Source: Bradyrhizobium sp. 199 (lineage in GTDB: Bacteria > Pseudomonadota > Alphaproteobacteria > Rhizobiales > Xanthobacteraceae). From it: a stretch of 64,000 nt of DNA. Below, one piece after another: positions 53,913-64,000 of the stretch. The stretch is from positions 1-64,000 of the forward strand of contig NZ_JADPJI010000005.1 in NCBI RefSeq assembly GCF_023073355.1, in the 5' to 3' direction. The notes beneath the pieces were generated by a model. It saw only the letters and a list, made by a program, of their open reading frames with translations. It was not told where the DNA came from and made no database searches. A program made the position numbers and the translations under genes. Position 1 is the stretch's first letter, and the number at the start of each line of letters is the position of its first letter.

Positions 53913-56384
53913 ATGGGCAAGGTTGTTTCGTTCAAGCGTGGTTTGTTGATGGTCTCGGTGTCGACTGGTCTGGTCTCAGGGCTGGTGTTCGCCAGCCCCG
54001 CCGGGGCCGCGCCAGACGAGGAAACCAATGTCCAGAATCTGCCGCCGGTCGAGGTGACGGCGCCGCCGCCGTCGCTGGCGAGGCGTAGCGCGCCGACGCG
54101 GCCGGTCGCGCGCATCGGCGCCGCGTCGTCCGCCAGTCCCCGGACGCGCATCTACGTCTACCCGACTGCGCCGGGCACCGGCAGAGGTCTCGATGTCGAC
54201 AAGGTGCCGTCGGCGATCAACGCCGTCGATCCGAACCAGATCAGGCGCACCGGATCGCTGAACATCACCGACGCGCTGCGCGACAACATCGCCGGCGTCA
54301 ACATCACCGAAGTCACCGGCAATCCGTTCCAGCCGGATGTCGAATTCCGGGGCTTCGTCGCTTCGCCCGTAACGGGCACACCGCAAGGCCTTGCCGTGTA
54401 TCAGAACGGCGTCCGCATCAACGAAGCCTTCTCGGATGCCGTCAATTGGGACCTGATCCCGACCGCCGCAATCAGGTCGGTGACGCTGGTGACCAACAAT
54501 CCCGCCTTTGGCCTCAACGCGTTGGGCGGCGCGCTCAATCTGCAAATGAAGGACGGTTTTACCTATCAGGGCGCCGAGATCGACGTGATGGGCGGCTCGT
54601 TCGGCCGCATCCAGGGCTCGGCGCAATGGGGGAAGCAGGTCGACAAGAACTATGGTGTCTACGCCGCGCTGGAAGGCCTGCGCGACGACGGCTTCCGCAA
54701 TTTCTCCCAATCGACCGTACGGCGCTTTTACGGGGACGTCGGCTACAAGGCAGGTGACAGTGAATTCCACGCCAATATGGGCGTCGCCAAGAACGATTTC
54801 GGCGCCAGCGCCACGGTTCCCGCCGAGCTGCTCGACAAATATTGGGGTGCGACCTACACCACGCCGCAGACCACGTCCAACCGCGTCGGCTATCTCAATC
54901 TAACGGGCAAGGCCGATCCGACGCCGACCTGGACGCTGGAGGGCGCCGCGCATGTGCGCAGGTACGAACAGAGGCTGGTCGACGGCAATCCGACCGACAC
55001 GCAGGAATGCGCGGTTGTGGGGCTGCTGTGCTTCGGCGACGATGCGACGCCGGCGAATGGCACGAACGGCGCGCAGCTCGTCAATCCGTTTCCGTTGGGA
55101 ACCATCCTGGGCGAGATCGATCGGAGCACGATAAGTTCGACCAGCTTCGGCGTGTCAGGGCAGGCCACCAACACCGATCAATTGTTCGGGCACGACAACC
55201 GCTTCGTAATCGGCGCGAGCTATGACGCTGGCGTCACGCGCTACAACGCCACCGCCGAGATCGGCTCGATCGGGGAAAACTACCTCGTCAGCGGCAGCAG
55301 CCTCTTCCTGGGGCCGACCGGCCAGCCGACGACAGTCGCCGGTCCCGTCTCGCTGCGGACCGTCAATCAATATAACGGCCTATATGCGATGGACACGTTC
55401 AACGTAACGGACGCCTTCGCCGTTACGGGTGGCGGCCGCTTCAACGTGGCGCGGATTTCGTTAGAGGACCAGCTCGGGACCGATCTCAACGGCGATCATA
55501 CCTTCACCCGCTTCAATCCGGTGATCGGCGGCACCTACAAGATCACGCCGGAGCTGACCGCCTATGCCGGCTATTCCGAGGCCAACCGTGTGCCGACACC
55601 GCTCGAGCTCGGCTGCTCCGATCCGGCCCGTCCGTGCCTCCTTGCGGCCTTTCTGGTCTCCGACCCGCCGCTCAAGCAGGTCGTCTCCAAGACCGTGGAA
55701 GCCGGCTTCCGCGGCACCAAGGAGCTGAACATCGGCACCCTCGGCTGGAAAATCGGCGGCTTCCGCGCCACCAACCATGACGACATCGTCGCGGTCCCCG
55801 TGGTCGGGCGAACCGGCTTCGGCTATTTCTCCAATGTCGGCCGGACCAGGCGACAGGGCTTCGAGGCCGAAATCAACATCAAGTCGCCCACGCTCCAGTT
55901 CCAGGCGAGCTACGCCTTCGTCGACGCGCGCTTTCTCGATCCGCTCGAGCTCGGATCCGAAAGTCCATTTGCCGATCCGGCCACCGACACCATCCAGGTC
56001 AGGCCCGGCAACCAGCTCCCCGCGATCCCGCGCCATCGTGTCAAGGTCGGTATCGACTATGCCGTGACCGACGTCTGGAAGGTCGGCGGCAATGCGCTGT
56101 TCGTCTCCAGCCAGTATCTGGTTGGCGACGAGTCGAACCAGTACACCAAGCTGCCGTCTTATACGGTGTTCAATCTCCACACCTCTTATCAGGTGACGAA
56201 GAACATCCAGCTCTACGGCAAGATCGACAACATCTTCGACAAGCGCTACGCGACCTATGGACAATTCTTCGACAGGGGAGCCCTGCCCAACTTCACCAAT
56301 GGCGGCAACGACTTCACCGACCCGCGCTCGCTCAGCCCTGCACGGCCGCGTGCATTCTATGCGGGGATGCGGGTGACGTTCTAG
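53913..56384 (+). CDS. TonB-dependent outer-membrane receptor (candidate LutH-type)
   Basis: 823 aa. A signal peptide (GLVSGLVFASPAGAAP) is followed by a TonB-box region (NLPPVEVTAP), a plug domain (about residues 85-215; SLNITDALRDNIAGVNITEV, LNALGGALNLQMKDGF) and a 22-strand barrel ending in RVTF. The TonB-dependent receptor C-terminal motif is visible. It is the only full receptor in the window and lies after the two-component system in the lanthanide/PQQ island, so uptake of a lanthanide chelate is a fair guess; siderophore or vitamin uptake cannot be excluded. The ATG with AAGGCGGG upstream is chosen. Confidence 0.85.
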   Translation: MGKVVSFKRGLLMVSVSTGLVSGLVFASPAGAAPDEETNVQNLPPVEVTAPPPSLARRSAPTRPVARIGAASSASPRTRIYVYPTAPGTGRGLDVDKVPSAINAVDPNQIRRTGSLNITDALRDNIAGVNITEVTGNPFQPDVEFRGFVASPVTGTPQGLAVYQNGVRINEAFSDAVNWDLIPTAAIRSVTLVTNNPAFGLNALGGALNLQMKDGFTYQGAEIDVMGGSFGRIQGSAQWGKQVDKNYGVYAALEGLRDDGFRNFSQSTVRRFYGDVGYKAGDSEFHANMGVAKNDFGASATVPAELLDKYWGATYTTPQTTSNRVGYLNLTGKADPTPTWTLEGAAHVRRYEQRLVDGNPTDTQECAVVGLLCFGDDATPANGTNGAQLVNPFPLGTILGEIDRSTISSTSFGVSGQATNTDQLFGHDNRFVIGASYDAGVTRYNATAEIGSIGENYLVSGSSLFLGPTGQPTTVAGPVSLRTVNQYNGLYAMDTFNVTDAFAVTGGGRFNVARISLEDQLGTDLNGDHTFTRFNPVIGGTYKITPELTAYAGYSEANRVPTPLELGCSDPARPCLLAAFLVSDPPLKQVVSKTVEAGFRGTKELNIGTLGWKIGGFRATNHDDIVAVPVVGRTGFGYFSNVGRTRRQGFEAEINIKSPTLQFQASYAFVDARFLDPLELGSESPFADPATDTIQVRPGNQLPAIPRHRVKVGIDYAVTDVWKVGGNALFVSSQYLVGDESNQYTKLPSYTVFNLHTSYQVTKNIQLYGKIDNIFDKRYATYGQFFDRGALPNFTNGGNDFTDPRSLSPARPRAFYAGMRVTF

Positions 56385-56494
56385 GCACGGGTACCGCGTC
56401 TGTAGGACTCGGCGCGTTCTGCAGTCATTCAGGCGAGCTGCCGGAAGTTCCGGCACCCAGCGGGGAGGCGGGAAGCTGCGCCCATTGTTCTGCG

Positions 56495-56896
56495 ATGGCG
56501 TTCGCTGAACTTGCAGAATATTCCGCCTCCGGCATGATGGCTTCGGAGGCCTGCCTTACCGTGTCGTTGAAGAATCCCGATGCCGTCGCTTCGATCGTTT
56601 CAGCGCTTCGACATGCCTACGGTGACGAGATCGCCCGACTTATGCTCGTCGAGGGCATGAGCCTCGCCGACTTGATCGATGCGATGTTTTCCGGGCCCCT
56701 GGCGCATCGCGAGGCCGTTCGGGATATTACCGACGCATTGGACGATTTTGTCATTTCACCGGAGCTGGGTCTGATGTGGCACCTCAGGTACATCTATGAA
56801 GACGAGCCCGGCTCCCTGCACGTCGTGGACATGGAGATCGCCACGCCGGATGGCACGCTGGCAAGCAAGGACGTCTGGCTTCGGCTGTCCTCTTGA
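56495..56896 (+). CDS. Hypothetical protein, unknown function
   Basis: 133-aa acidic protein with a helical first half (ASIVSALRHAYGDEIARLML) and a beta-rich end (GSLHVVDMEIATPDGTLAS). No signal peptide is clear and no family is recognised. Alternative ATGs at 56534 and 56537 are possible because no strong ribosome-binding site is seen at the first. It stands alone after the receptor gene. Confidence 0.55.
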   Translation: MAFAELAEYSASGMMASEACLTVSLKNPDAVASIVSALRHAYGDEIARLMLVEGMSLADLIDAMFSGPLAHREAVRDITDALDDFVISPELGLMWHLRYIYEDEPGSLHVVDMEIATPDGTLASKDVWLRLSS

Positions 56897-57036
56897 GCGA
56901 GAGGCCGCCCCTGGGATGATTTGGCTCCGCTCCGCGCGGCGTTGTCTTTACCAATCAGAAACCATGTCAAATGATCCGAAAATTTTAACGAAACCGCTCG
57001 GGGATCTCCGCGTCAGTTTGTCGGAGGGCCGGTGTG

Positions 57037-57204
57037 ATGACAGAGCGCCAGTTGAGAGAGCGGGAATGCCAGATCGCGCGTTATCGGCGTTTGGAGCGGG
57101 AGGTTACGGATCCGCTCGCCGCGTGTCTGCTTCACGGCATCGTCGAGGAGCTTGAAGCCGAGCTGCGCAAGCAGCGGCCGGAATGGCACGGGCCGCGTGA
57201 TTAA
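57037..57204 (+). CDS. Small charged helical protein
   Basis: 55 aa starting MTERQLRERECQIARYRRLE and ending HGPRD, rich in Arg and Glu, probably two amphipathic helices (LEREVTDPLAACLLHGIVEE). GGAGGG lies 9 nt before the ATG. Not recognised by function; it is typical of small conserved rhizobial proteins. Confidence 0.65.
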   Translation: MTERQLRERECQIARYRRLEREVTDPLAACLLHGIVEELEAELRKQRPEWHGPRD

Positions 57205-57266
57205 CGCTTTCTTTGCGCTAATCATGCGGATTATCGTGGGGGAATGTCAGGGGAGACGGCGCTCCC

Positions 57267-57674
57267 ATGCTGAAGGACGGGAGGTATGCGGCGTGGTACA
57301 AGACGCCGCTCAACCAGGGCACCGGGATCGTCCATGTCGCGGACGGACAGATTTAGGGCCGTGACAGCCTGATGACCTATCGCGGCTCCTGTCAGGTCGA
57401 CGGAGATCGCTTCACCGCCACCGTGTCGACGAAGCGTCATACCGACGGACGGGCAACGGTGTTCGGCGTAGACCACGAGCTCATTTTGGATATCGAGGGA
57501 AACTGCCCCGGCAAGATCGCGACTTACACCGCGACGGCGCAGCAAGTGCCGGGAATGGTCCTCCAGGGAACGCTCGTTCTCACCGAACAGCAGCCGCCGG
57601 CACATGAACGGGCCGAGCCGCGCCCTGCGTTCAATCCCGGCAAGCTGCCAAAGTTGCCGAAGCGCTCGCGCTGA
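57267..57674 (+). pseudogene. GrlR-like small protein gene interrupted by an in-frame TAG
   Basis: The frame starts MLKDGRYAAWYKTPLNQGTG, continues IVHVADGQI, meets TAG at 57354-57356 (codon 30), then resumes GRDSLMTYRGSCQVDGDRF and runs to a normal stop (136 codons in all). The two parts join as one small GrlR-type domain (T-x-G-x-V ... Y-x-G-x-Y-x-x-D-G-D-x-F), in which a Trp is expected at the TAG (TGG to TAG). The downstream part could be re-initiated from an ATG at 57372 but would lack the first strands. Probably a recent nonsense mutation, or a sequencing error. Confidence 0.72.
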
Positions 57675-57826
57675 TCACGGAAGTCAGCGCGTCGGCTGGC
57701 CCGCATCCATATGTCGCGCCCCAGACCGCGCAATTCTGCATCCGGCATTCCCTCAAGCTTGCTTCTCAAACCGCCCTGGACTCGCCATTGTGCGCCCGCA
57801 ACAGCTCGGAAAGCGGAGGAGCATCA

Positions 57827-59284
57827 ATGTCGGACAAGGTCTCGCGTCGCCGGTTCGCGAAAATCGCAGGGCTGTCCGCCGCCGGTTTGACCGGTCCGCT
57901 CGATGCAGCAAAGGCCAAACCGGCAGCGGCGCCGCGCGGCGGCTTTCCGGCGGGCTTCGTCTGGGGCACGGCGACCTCGTCCTACCAGGTCGAGGGCGCG
58001 GTCAACGAGGACGGGCGAGGGGCCTCGATCTGGGACAAGTTCGTGCGCATCCCCGGCAAGATCGAGGACGGCACCACCGGCGACCGCGCCAATGAGCATT
58101 ATCACCGCTATAAGGAGGATATCGCGCTCATCAAGGCGCTCGGCTGCAAGGCCTATCGCTTTTCGGTGGCTTGGCCGCGGCTGTTTCCGGACGGCGACGG
58201 CAGGCCGAACCCGAAGGGGCTCGACTTCTATAACCGGCTCATTGACGAGCTCCTGAAGAACGGCATCGAGCCGTGGCTGACGCTTTATCATTGGGACCTG
58301 CCGCAATCGCTTCAGGATCGCTTCGGCGGCTGGCGCTCGACTGAAACCTGCAAGATCTTCGGCGACTACGCCGCCTATGTCGCAAAGCATCTGACCGACC
58401 GCGTCAAAAACGTCTTCACGCTAAACGAGAGCGGCCGCTTCGTCTATTTCGGTTACGGCATCGGGATCGACGCTCCGGGATTGACGCTGCCGCAGGCCGA
58501 GGTCAACCAGATCAGGCACAACAGCGCGCTGGCGCACGGGCTCGCGGTGCAGGCGGTGCGCGCCCATGGTCGGCGCAAGACCAAAGTGGGGCCGGCGGAG
58601 AACATCGATGCGTGCGCGCCCGCGATCGATACGCCGGAGAACGTCCGCGCCGCCGAGATCGCGCTGCGCGAAATGAATGCCGGCTATCTCAACGTCATCA
58701 TGACGGGGCGCTATACCGACGCTTTCCTGAAATTCGCCGGGCCGACCGCGCCGAAATTCACCGATGCGGAGCTGAAGATCATCTCCTCGCCGGTCGATTT
58801 TCTCGGCCTCAACATCTATGCGCCGCAGAACTACGTGGTGGCCTCCGACCAGGGCGCGGGCTTCATGCCGCTGCCGATTCCGAAATCGTTTCCGCACATG
58901 AATTCGGACTGGCTGCGCGTCGGGCCCGAGACGCTCTATTGGGTACCGAAGCTGGCGGCGAAGATATGGAAGACGGATGCGATCTATATCAGCGAGAACG
59001 GCGCGTCCGGCGACGACGTCGTAACGCCGGACGGCAAGATTTACGACACCGACCGCATCATGTATCTGCGCAACTATCTCGCCCAGCTCCAGCGCGCCAC
59101 CAGCGAGGGCGTGCCGGTGCGCGGCTATTTCCTCTGGAGCCTGATGGACAATTTCGAGTGGGTGTATGGGCTCAACAAGCGTTTCGGATTGTATCACGTC
59201 AATTTCGACACCCAGGTCCGCACGCCGAAACTCAGCGCCAGTTTCTATCGCAACGTGATCGCAAAGAACGCCGCGGGGGCGTAG
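57827..59284 (+). CDS. Tat-exported GH1 beta-glucosidase
   Basis: 485-aa glycoside hydrolase family 1 enzyme. A twin-Arg leader (SRRRFAKIAGLSAAG) precedes the barrel. GH1 signatures: FVWGTATSSYQVEGA near the start, the acid/base region TLNESGRF (in place of the usual NEP), and the nucleophile in YISENGA. NES instead of NEP is uncommon but keeps the Glu. CGGAGGAG lies before the ATG. Substrate (beta-glucoside or beta-galactoside) cannot be told. Monocistronic. Confidence 0.92.
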   Translation: MSDKVSRRRFAKIAGLSAAGLTGPLDAAKAKPAAAPRGGFPAGFVWGTATSSYQVEGAVNEDGRGASIWDKFVRIPGKIEDGTTGDRANEHYHRYKEDIALIKALGCKAYRFSVAWPRLFPDGDGRPNPKGLDFYNRLIDELLKNGIEPWLTLYHWDLPQSLQDRFGGWRSTETCKIFGDYAAYVAKHLTDRVKNVFTLNESGRFVYFGYGIGIDAPGLTLPQAEVNQIRHNSALAHGLAVQAVRAHGRRKTKVGPAENIDACAPAIDTPENVRAAEIALREMNAGYLNVIMTGRYTDAFLKFAGPTAPKFTDAELKIISSPVDFLGLNIYAPQNYVVASDQGAGFMPLPIPKSFPHMNSDWLRVGPETLYWVPKLAAKIWKTDAIYISENGASGDDVVTPDGKIYDTDRIMYLRNYLAQLQRATSEGVPVRGYFLWSLMDNFEWVYGLNKRFGLYHVNFDTQVRTPKLSASFYRNVIAKNAAGA

Positions 59285-59297
59285 CGGCGGGATCGGT

Positions 59298-59417
59298 CGT
59301 CATGGCGCGGGCTTGTCCCGCCTGCGCGGCCGAAGCCGCTTCGGCGAGGCGAAGGCCCGGGCATCTTTCTCAGTGCGGCGTGGCAATGCGTGGATGGCCG
59401 GGGGCCCGGCCATCACG
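59298..59417. repeat. Dispersed palindromic repeat, copy 3
   Basis: Begins cgtcatggcgcgggcttgtc and ends ccggccatcacg. Left part nearly identical to the copy at 37625. Intergenic, after the beta-glucosidase gene. Confidence 0.78.
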
Positions 59418-59546
59418 TCGTGGAGGCTTTCAGCGCTAACCGCGCAGCGGAAAATCCACGTGAGAATCGGCAAACGCCGCGCATTGACTCTCCTCTCCGC
59501 CTTATTCAGAACCGTCCTCAACACTCTCAACAGGAGGACAACGCCA

Positions 59547-60779
59547 ATGGCTGACGCGCTGATCATCGATGCCTGCCGGACCCCGCGCGGCGTCGGCAAG
59601 GCCGGCAAGGGAGCGCTGTCGGGCATTCATCCGCAGCAGCTGGGCGCAACCGTGCTGCGCGCGCTCGCGAGCCGCACCGGCATCAATACGGCCGACGTCG
59701 ACGACATCGTCTGGGGCTGCAGCGCGCAGGTGGCGACGCAGGGCGGCGATCTCGGCCGGATGTCGGCGCTCGATGCCGGCTATGACGTGCGCGCCAGCGC
59801 CGTGACGCTCGACCGCTTCTGCGGAAGCGGCATCACCAGCGTCAACATGGCGGCCGCCTCGATCATGGCAGGCGCGGAAGACCTCGTCATCGCCGGCGGC
59901 TGCGAGATGATGTCGATGGAGGGACGCCGCGGCTCCGGCCCGATGATGATGGACAACGGCAATCTGCGCCTGCGCGCGCGGCATCCGCAGTCGCATCAGG
60001 GCGTCTGCGCCGACGCGATCGCGACGATGGAAGGCATCAGCCGAAGGGATGTCGACGCGCTCGGACTGGAAAGCCAGAAGCGCGCAGCGCATGCCATTGC
60101 GAACGGGCACTTCAAGAGGAGCCTCGTGCCCGTCCACCGCGAGGACGGCAGCCTCGCGCTCGACCACGAGGAGTATCCGCGGCCGCAGACCACGATGGAG
60201 GGCCTCAGCAGCCTGAAGCCGGCATTCCCCGCGGTCGCCGACTACGCCCTCGACGACAAGGGCACAACCTATCGCGGCCTGATCCTGCAGGAGTACCCGG
60301 ACCTGAACATCGACTTCGTGCACCACGCCGGCAACTCCTCGGGCGTCGTCGATGGTGCCGCCGCGATCCTGCTGGCCTCGCCCGCTTACGCCAGGGCGCA
60401 TGGCCTTAAAGCCCGCGCCCGTGTCGTCGCGATGGCGAACATGGGGGACTCGCCGACCCTGATGCTGAACGCGCCGGTGCCGGCCACGCGCAAGGTGCTG
60501 GCGAAGGCGGGCCTGACCATTGATGACATCGACCTGTTCGAGATCAACGAGGCCTTTGCGGTGGTGGCGGAAAAATATATCCGCGACCTCAAGCTCGACC
60601 GCGCCAAGGTCAACGTCAATGGCGGCTCGATCGCCCTCGGCCATCCCATCGGCGCCACCGGCTCGATCCTGATCGGCACCGTGCTCGACGAGCTCGAACG
60701 GCGCGATCTCAAGCGTGGTCTCGTCACCATGTGCGCCGCCGGCGGCATGGCGCCCGCCGTCATCATCGAGCGCATCTAG
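59547..60779 (+). CDS. Acetyl-CoA C-acyltransferase (thiolase)
   Basis: 410-aa thiolase II/3-ketoacyl-CoA thiolase. Nucleophile Cys92 in DRFCGSGITSVNMAAASI, second motif NEAFAVVA, GGSIALGHPIGATG with the active His, and C-terminal Cys in MCAAGGMAPA. Cleaves 3-ketoacyl-CoA in fatty-acid degradation or condenses acetyl-CoA. AGGAGG lies 9 nt before the ATG. Could work with the 3-hydroxyacyl-CoA dehydrogenase at 16.6 kb, though the genes are far apart. Confidence 0.95.
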   Translation: MADALIIDACRTPRGVGKAGKGALSGIHPQQLGATVLRALASRTGINTADVDDIVWGCSAQVATQGGDLGRMSALDAGYDVRASAVTLDRFCGSGITSVNMAAASIMAGAEDLVIAGGCEMMSMEGRRGSGPMMMDNGNLRLRARHPQSHQGVCADAIATMEGISRRDVDALGLESQKRAAHAIANGHFKRSLVPVHREDGSLALDHEEYPRPQTTMEGLSSLKPAFPAVADYALDDKGTTYRGLILQEYPDLNIDFVHHAGNSSGVVDGAAAILLASPAYARAHGLKARARVVAMANMGDSPTLMLNAPVPATRKVLAKAGLTIDDIDLFEINEAFAVVAEKYIRDLKLDRAKVNVNGGSIALGHPIGATGSILIGTVLDELERRDLKRGLVTMCAAGGMAPAVIIERI

Positions 60780-60801
60780 CCTTATTTTCCAGGGTGAAAC
60801 G

Positions 60802-60829
60802 CGACCGGCCTCATACAAGAGGCCGGTCG
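60802..60829 (+). terminator. GC-rich hairpin after the thiolase gene
   Basis: Perfect 11-bp stem cgaccggcctc/gaggccggtcg (60802-60812, 60819-60829) with an ATACAA loop, 22 bp after the stop. No T run. The rest of 60830-61057 shows no gene and holds the promoter of the HU-type gene. Confidence 0.7.
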
Positions 60830-61057
60830 TCGCTTGTCGAAAGCAGCGAATCAGCTTTAGCAGGCTGCGTGCGGGCCTTTGAAACAAGGCAAAATCCGCT
60901 GCCTGAGGCTTCTCCCGCTCCGGAAGTAGCTAAAAAGCAGGGTTTTTTGCCGCAGAGGGCCAAAAAAGCCCGTAAAACCGCGACAAAACTGTGCAGAAGG
61001 CTATAGGCCTTCGCCGGTTGGTCTAATATGCAGCCGTCACGAATCAGAGGAGACACG

Positions 61058-61360
61058 ATGGCAACCCAAATGTCCAAATCGCAGCTGATCGAAAAGATTG
61101 CGACCACCACCGAGCTTTCCAAGCGCGACGTCAAGAGCGTCATGGAGACGCTGACCGACGTCGGTCACAAGGAGCTCAAGAAGAACGGCCTGTTCCTGGT
61201 GCCGGGATTCGCCAAGTTCGTGGTCATCAAGAAGCCCGCGACCAAGGCACGCAAGGGCACCAACCCGTTCACGGGTGAAGAGATGATGTTCAAGGCCAAG
61301 CCGGCCCGCAAGATCGTCCGCGCCCGTCCGGTCAAGGCCGCCAAGGACGCGGTGGGCTAA
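61058..61360 (+). CDS. HU-family DNA-binding protein
   Basis: 100-aa small basic protein of the HU/IHF fold. It has the alpha-helical N-terminus (SKSQLIEKIATTTELSKRDV), a DNA-embracing arm (GFAKFVVIKKPATKARKGTN, then PFTGEEMMFKAKPARKIVRA) and a Lys/Ala-rich tail. AGAGGAG precedes the ATG; a second ATG four codons on is possible. The arm has the conserved PFTGEE in place of the common NPxTGE. Nucleoid protein; monocistronic, with a terminator after it. Confidence 0.88.
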   Translation: MATQMSKSQLIEKIATTTELSKRDVKSVMETLTDVGHKELKKNGLFLVPGFAKFVVIKKPATKARKGTNPFTGEEMMFKAKPARKIVRARPVKAAKDAVG

Positions 61361-61370
61361 CGAGGCAAAG

Positions 61371-61400
61371 GGCCCCCTTGGGTAGAGGGGGCCTTTTGTT
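61371..61400 (+). terminator. Intrinsic terminator after the HU-type gene
   Basis: Stem ggccccct/agggggcc (61371-61378, 61386-61393), loop tgggtag, followed by TTTTGTTT. A clear rho-independent terminator. Confidence 0.9.
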
Positions 61401-61432
61401 TGGGGCAGCCGCGAGGACTTGAGACGGAGGGC

Positions 61433-61588
61433 TCAACCCTTGCGGCGCTTCACCCTGATAGGAATGGGTTGAAGCTGCGGCCCGGGCGCCGCCAGCGCAT
61501 CGCGAACCCCGTCGATCGCGCGATCGAGCGACTGGCGCAGCCGCTGCGTTGCCGTCGCATCCTTCGCTTTTTCCAACAGTTTGTTCAT
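61433..61588 (-). CDS. Small basic protein downstream of lon
   Basis: 51 aa beginning MNKLLEKAKDATATQRLRQS and ending in KRRKG: a helical first half and a Pro/basic tail. It starts 5 bp after the lon stop, with GGAG at the junction, so it should be co-transcribed with lon. Not recognised. Confidence 0.65.
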   Translation of the reverse strand: MNKLLEKAKDATATQRLRQSLDRAIDGVRDALAAPGPQLQPIPIRVKRRKG

Positions 61589-61593
61589 CGCAG

Positions 61594-63999
<2,406 letters not shown>

Positions 64000-64000
64000 G

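Overview
The window is high-GC alphaproteobacterial DNA and looks like Bradyrhizobium. The grounds are a subclass B3 beta-lactamase of the BJP-1 type, the style of the dispersed palindromic intergenic repeats, many Tat-exported proteins, and the gene families present. No rRNA, tRNA, insertion sequence, phage or CRISPR array was seen. Most of the window reads as metabolic chromosome.

Region 1 (0.4-10.9 kb) is a histidine-utilisation locus. hutI-hutH-hutU run rightward and hutF-hutC run leftward from a 20-bp perfect palindrome that is the likely HutC operator. Downstream of hutC, on the same strand, lie a TauABC/NMT1-type ABC transporter and an M20 N-carbamoyl-amino-acid hydrolase. hutG, needed to finish the HutF route, is absent from the window.

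Region 2 (11-18 kb) is mixed. It holds the BJP-1-like metallo-beta-lactamase, a small TonB-plug-like protein, a long acidic Ala/Val/Glu-rich protein, tupA and tupB (tungstate uptake, in an odd tail-to-tail arrangement with no ATPase gene), 3-hydroxyacyl-CoA dehydrogenase, and a group III truncated haemoglobin.

Region 3 (18-56 kb) is the most notable part: a large island for periplasmic alcohol oxidation that depends on PQQ and, by its residues, on lanthanides. It holds three quinoprotein alcohol dehydrogenases (at 19.0, 27.1 and 33.5 kb), each with the extra Asp two residues after the catalytic Asp that marks lanthanide enzymes. Around them are cytochromes c, two MoxJ/XoxJ-like binding proteins, a lanmodulin-like EF-hand protein (lanM), a previously easy-to-miss 26-codon pqqA, a SoxYZ-like carrier, a quinoprotein-relay metallohydrolase and a Cys-Trp motif protein. 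There is also a five-gene lut-like ABC operon whose genes are joined by successive ATGA overlaps, a two-component pair of the FlhSR/MxaXY kind, and a TonB-dependent receptor. The cytoplasmic glutathione route for formaldehyde (gfa, class III alcohol dehydrogenase, fghA) is interleaved. Together the genes could take methanol or other alcohols to formaldehyde or aldehyde in the periplasm and then to formate in the cytoplasm, with metal capture and delivery encoded next door. A Rieske protein, a Tat-exported molybdenum hydroxylase pair and a second TauABC-type transporter sit in the same stretch.

Region 4 (56.5-64 kb) returns to ordinary content: small hypothetical proteins, a GrlR-like pseudogene with an in-frame TAG, a Tat-exported GH1 beta-glucosidase, a thiolase, an HU-type DNA-binding protein, and a Lon protease whose first codon lies at the right edge of the window.
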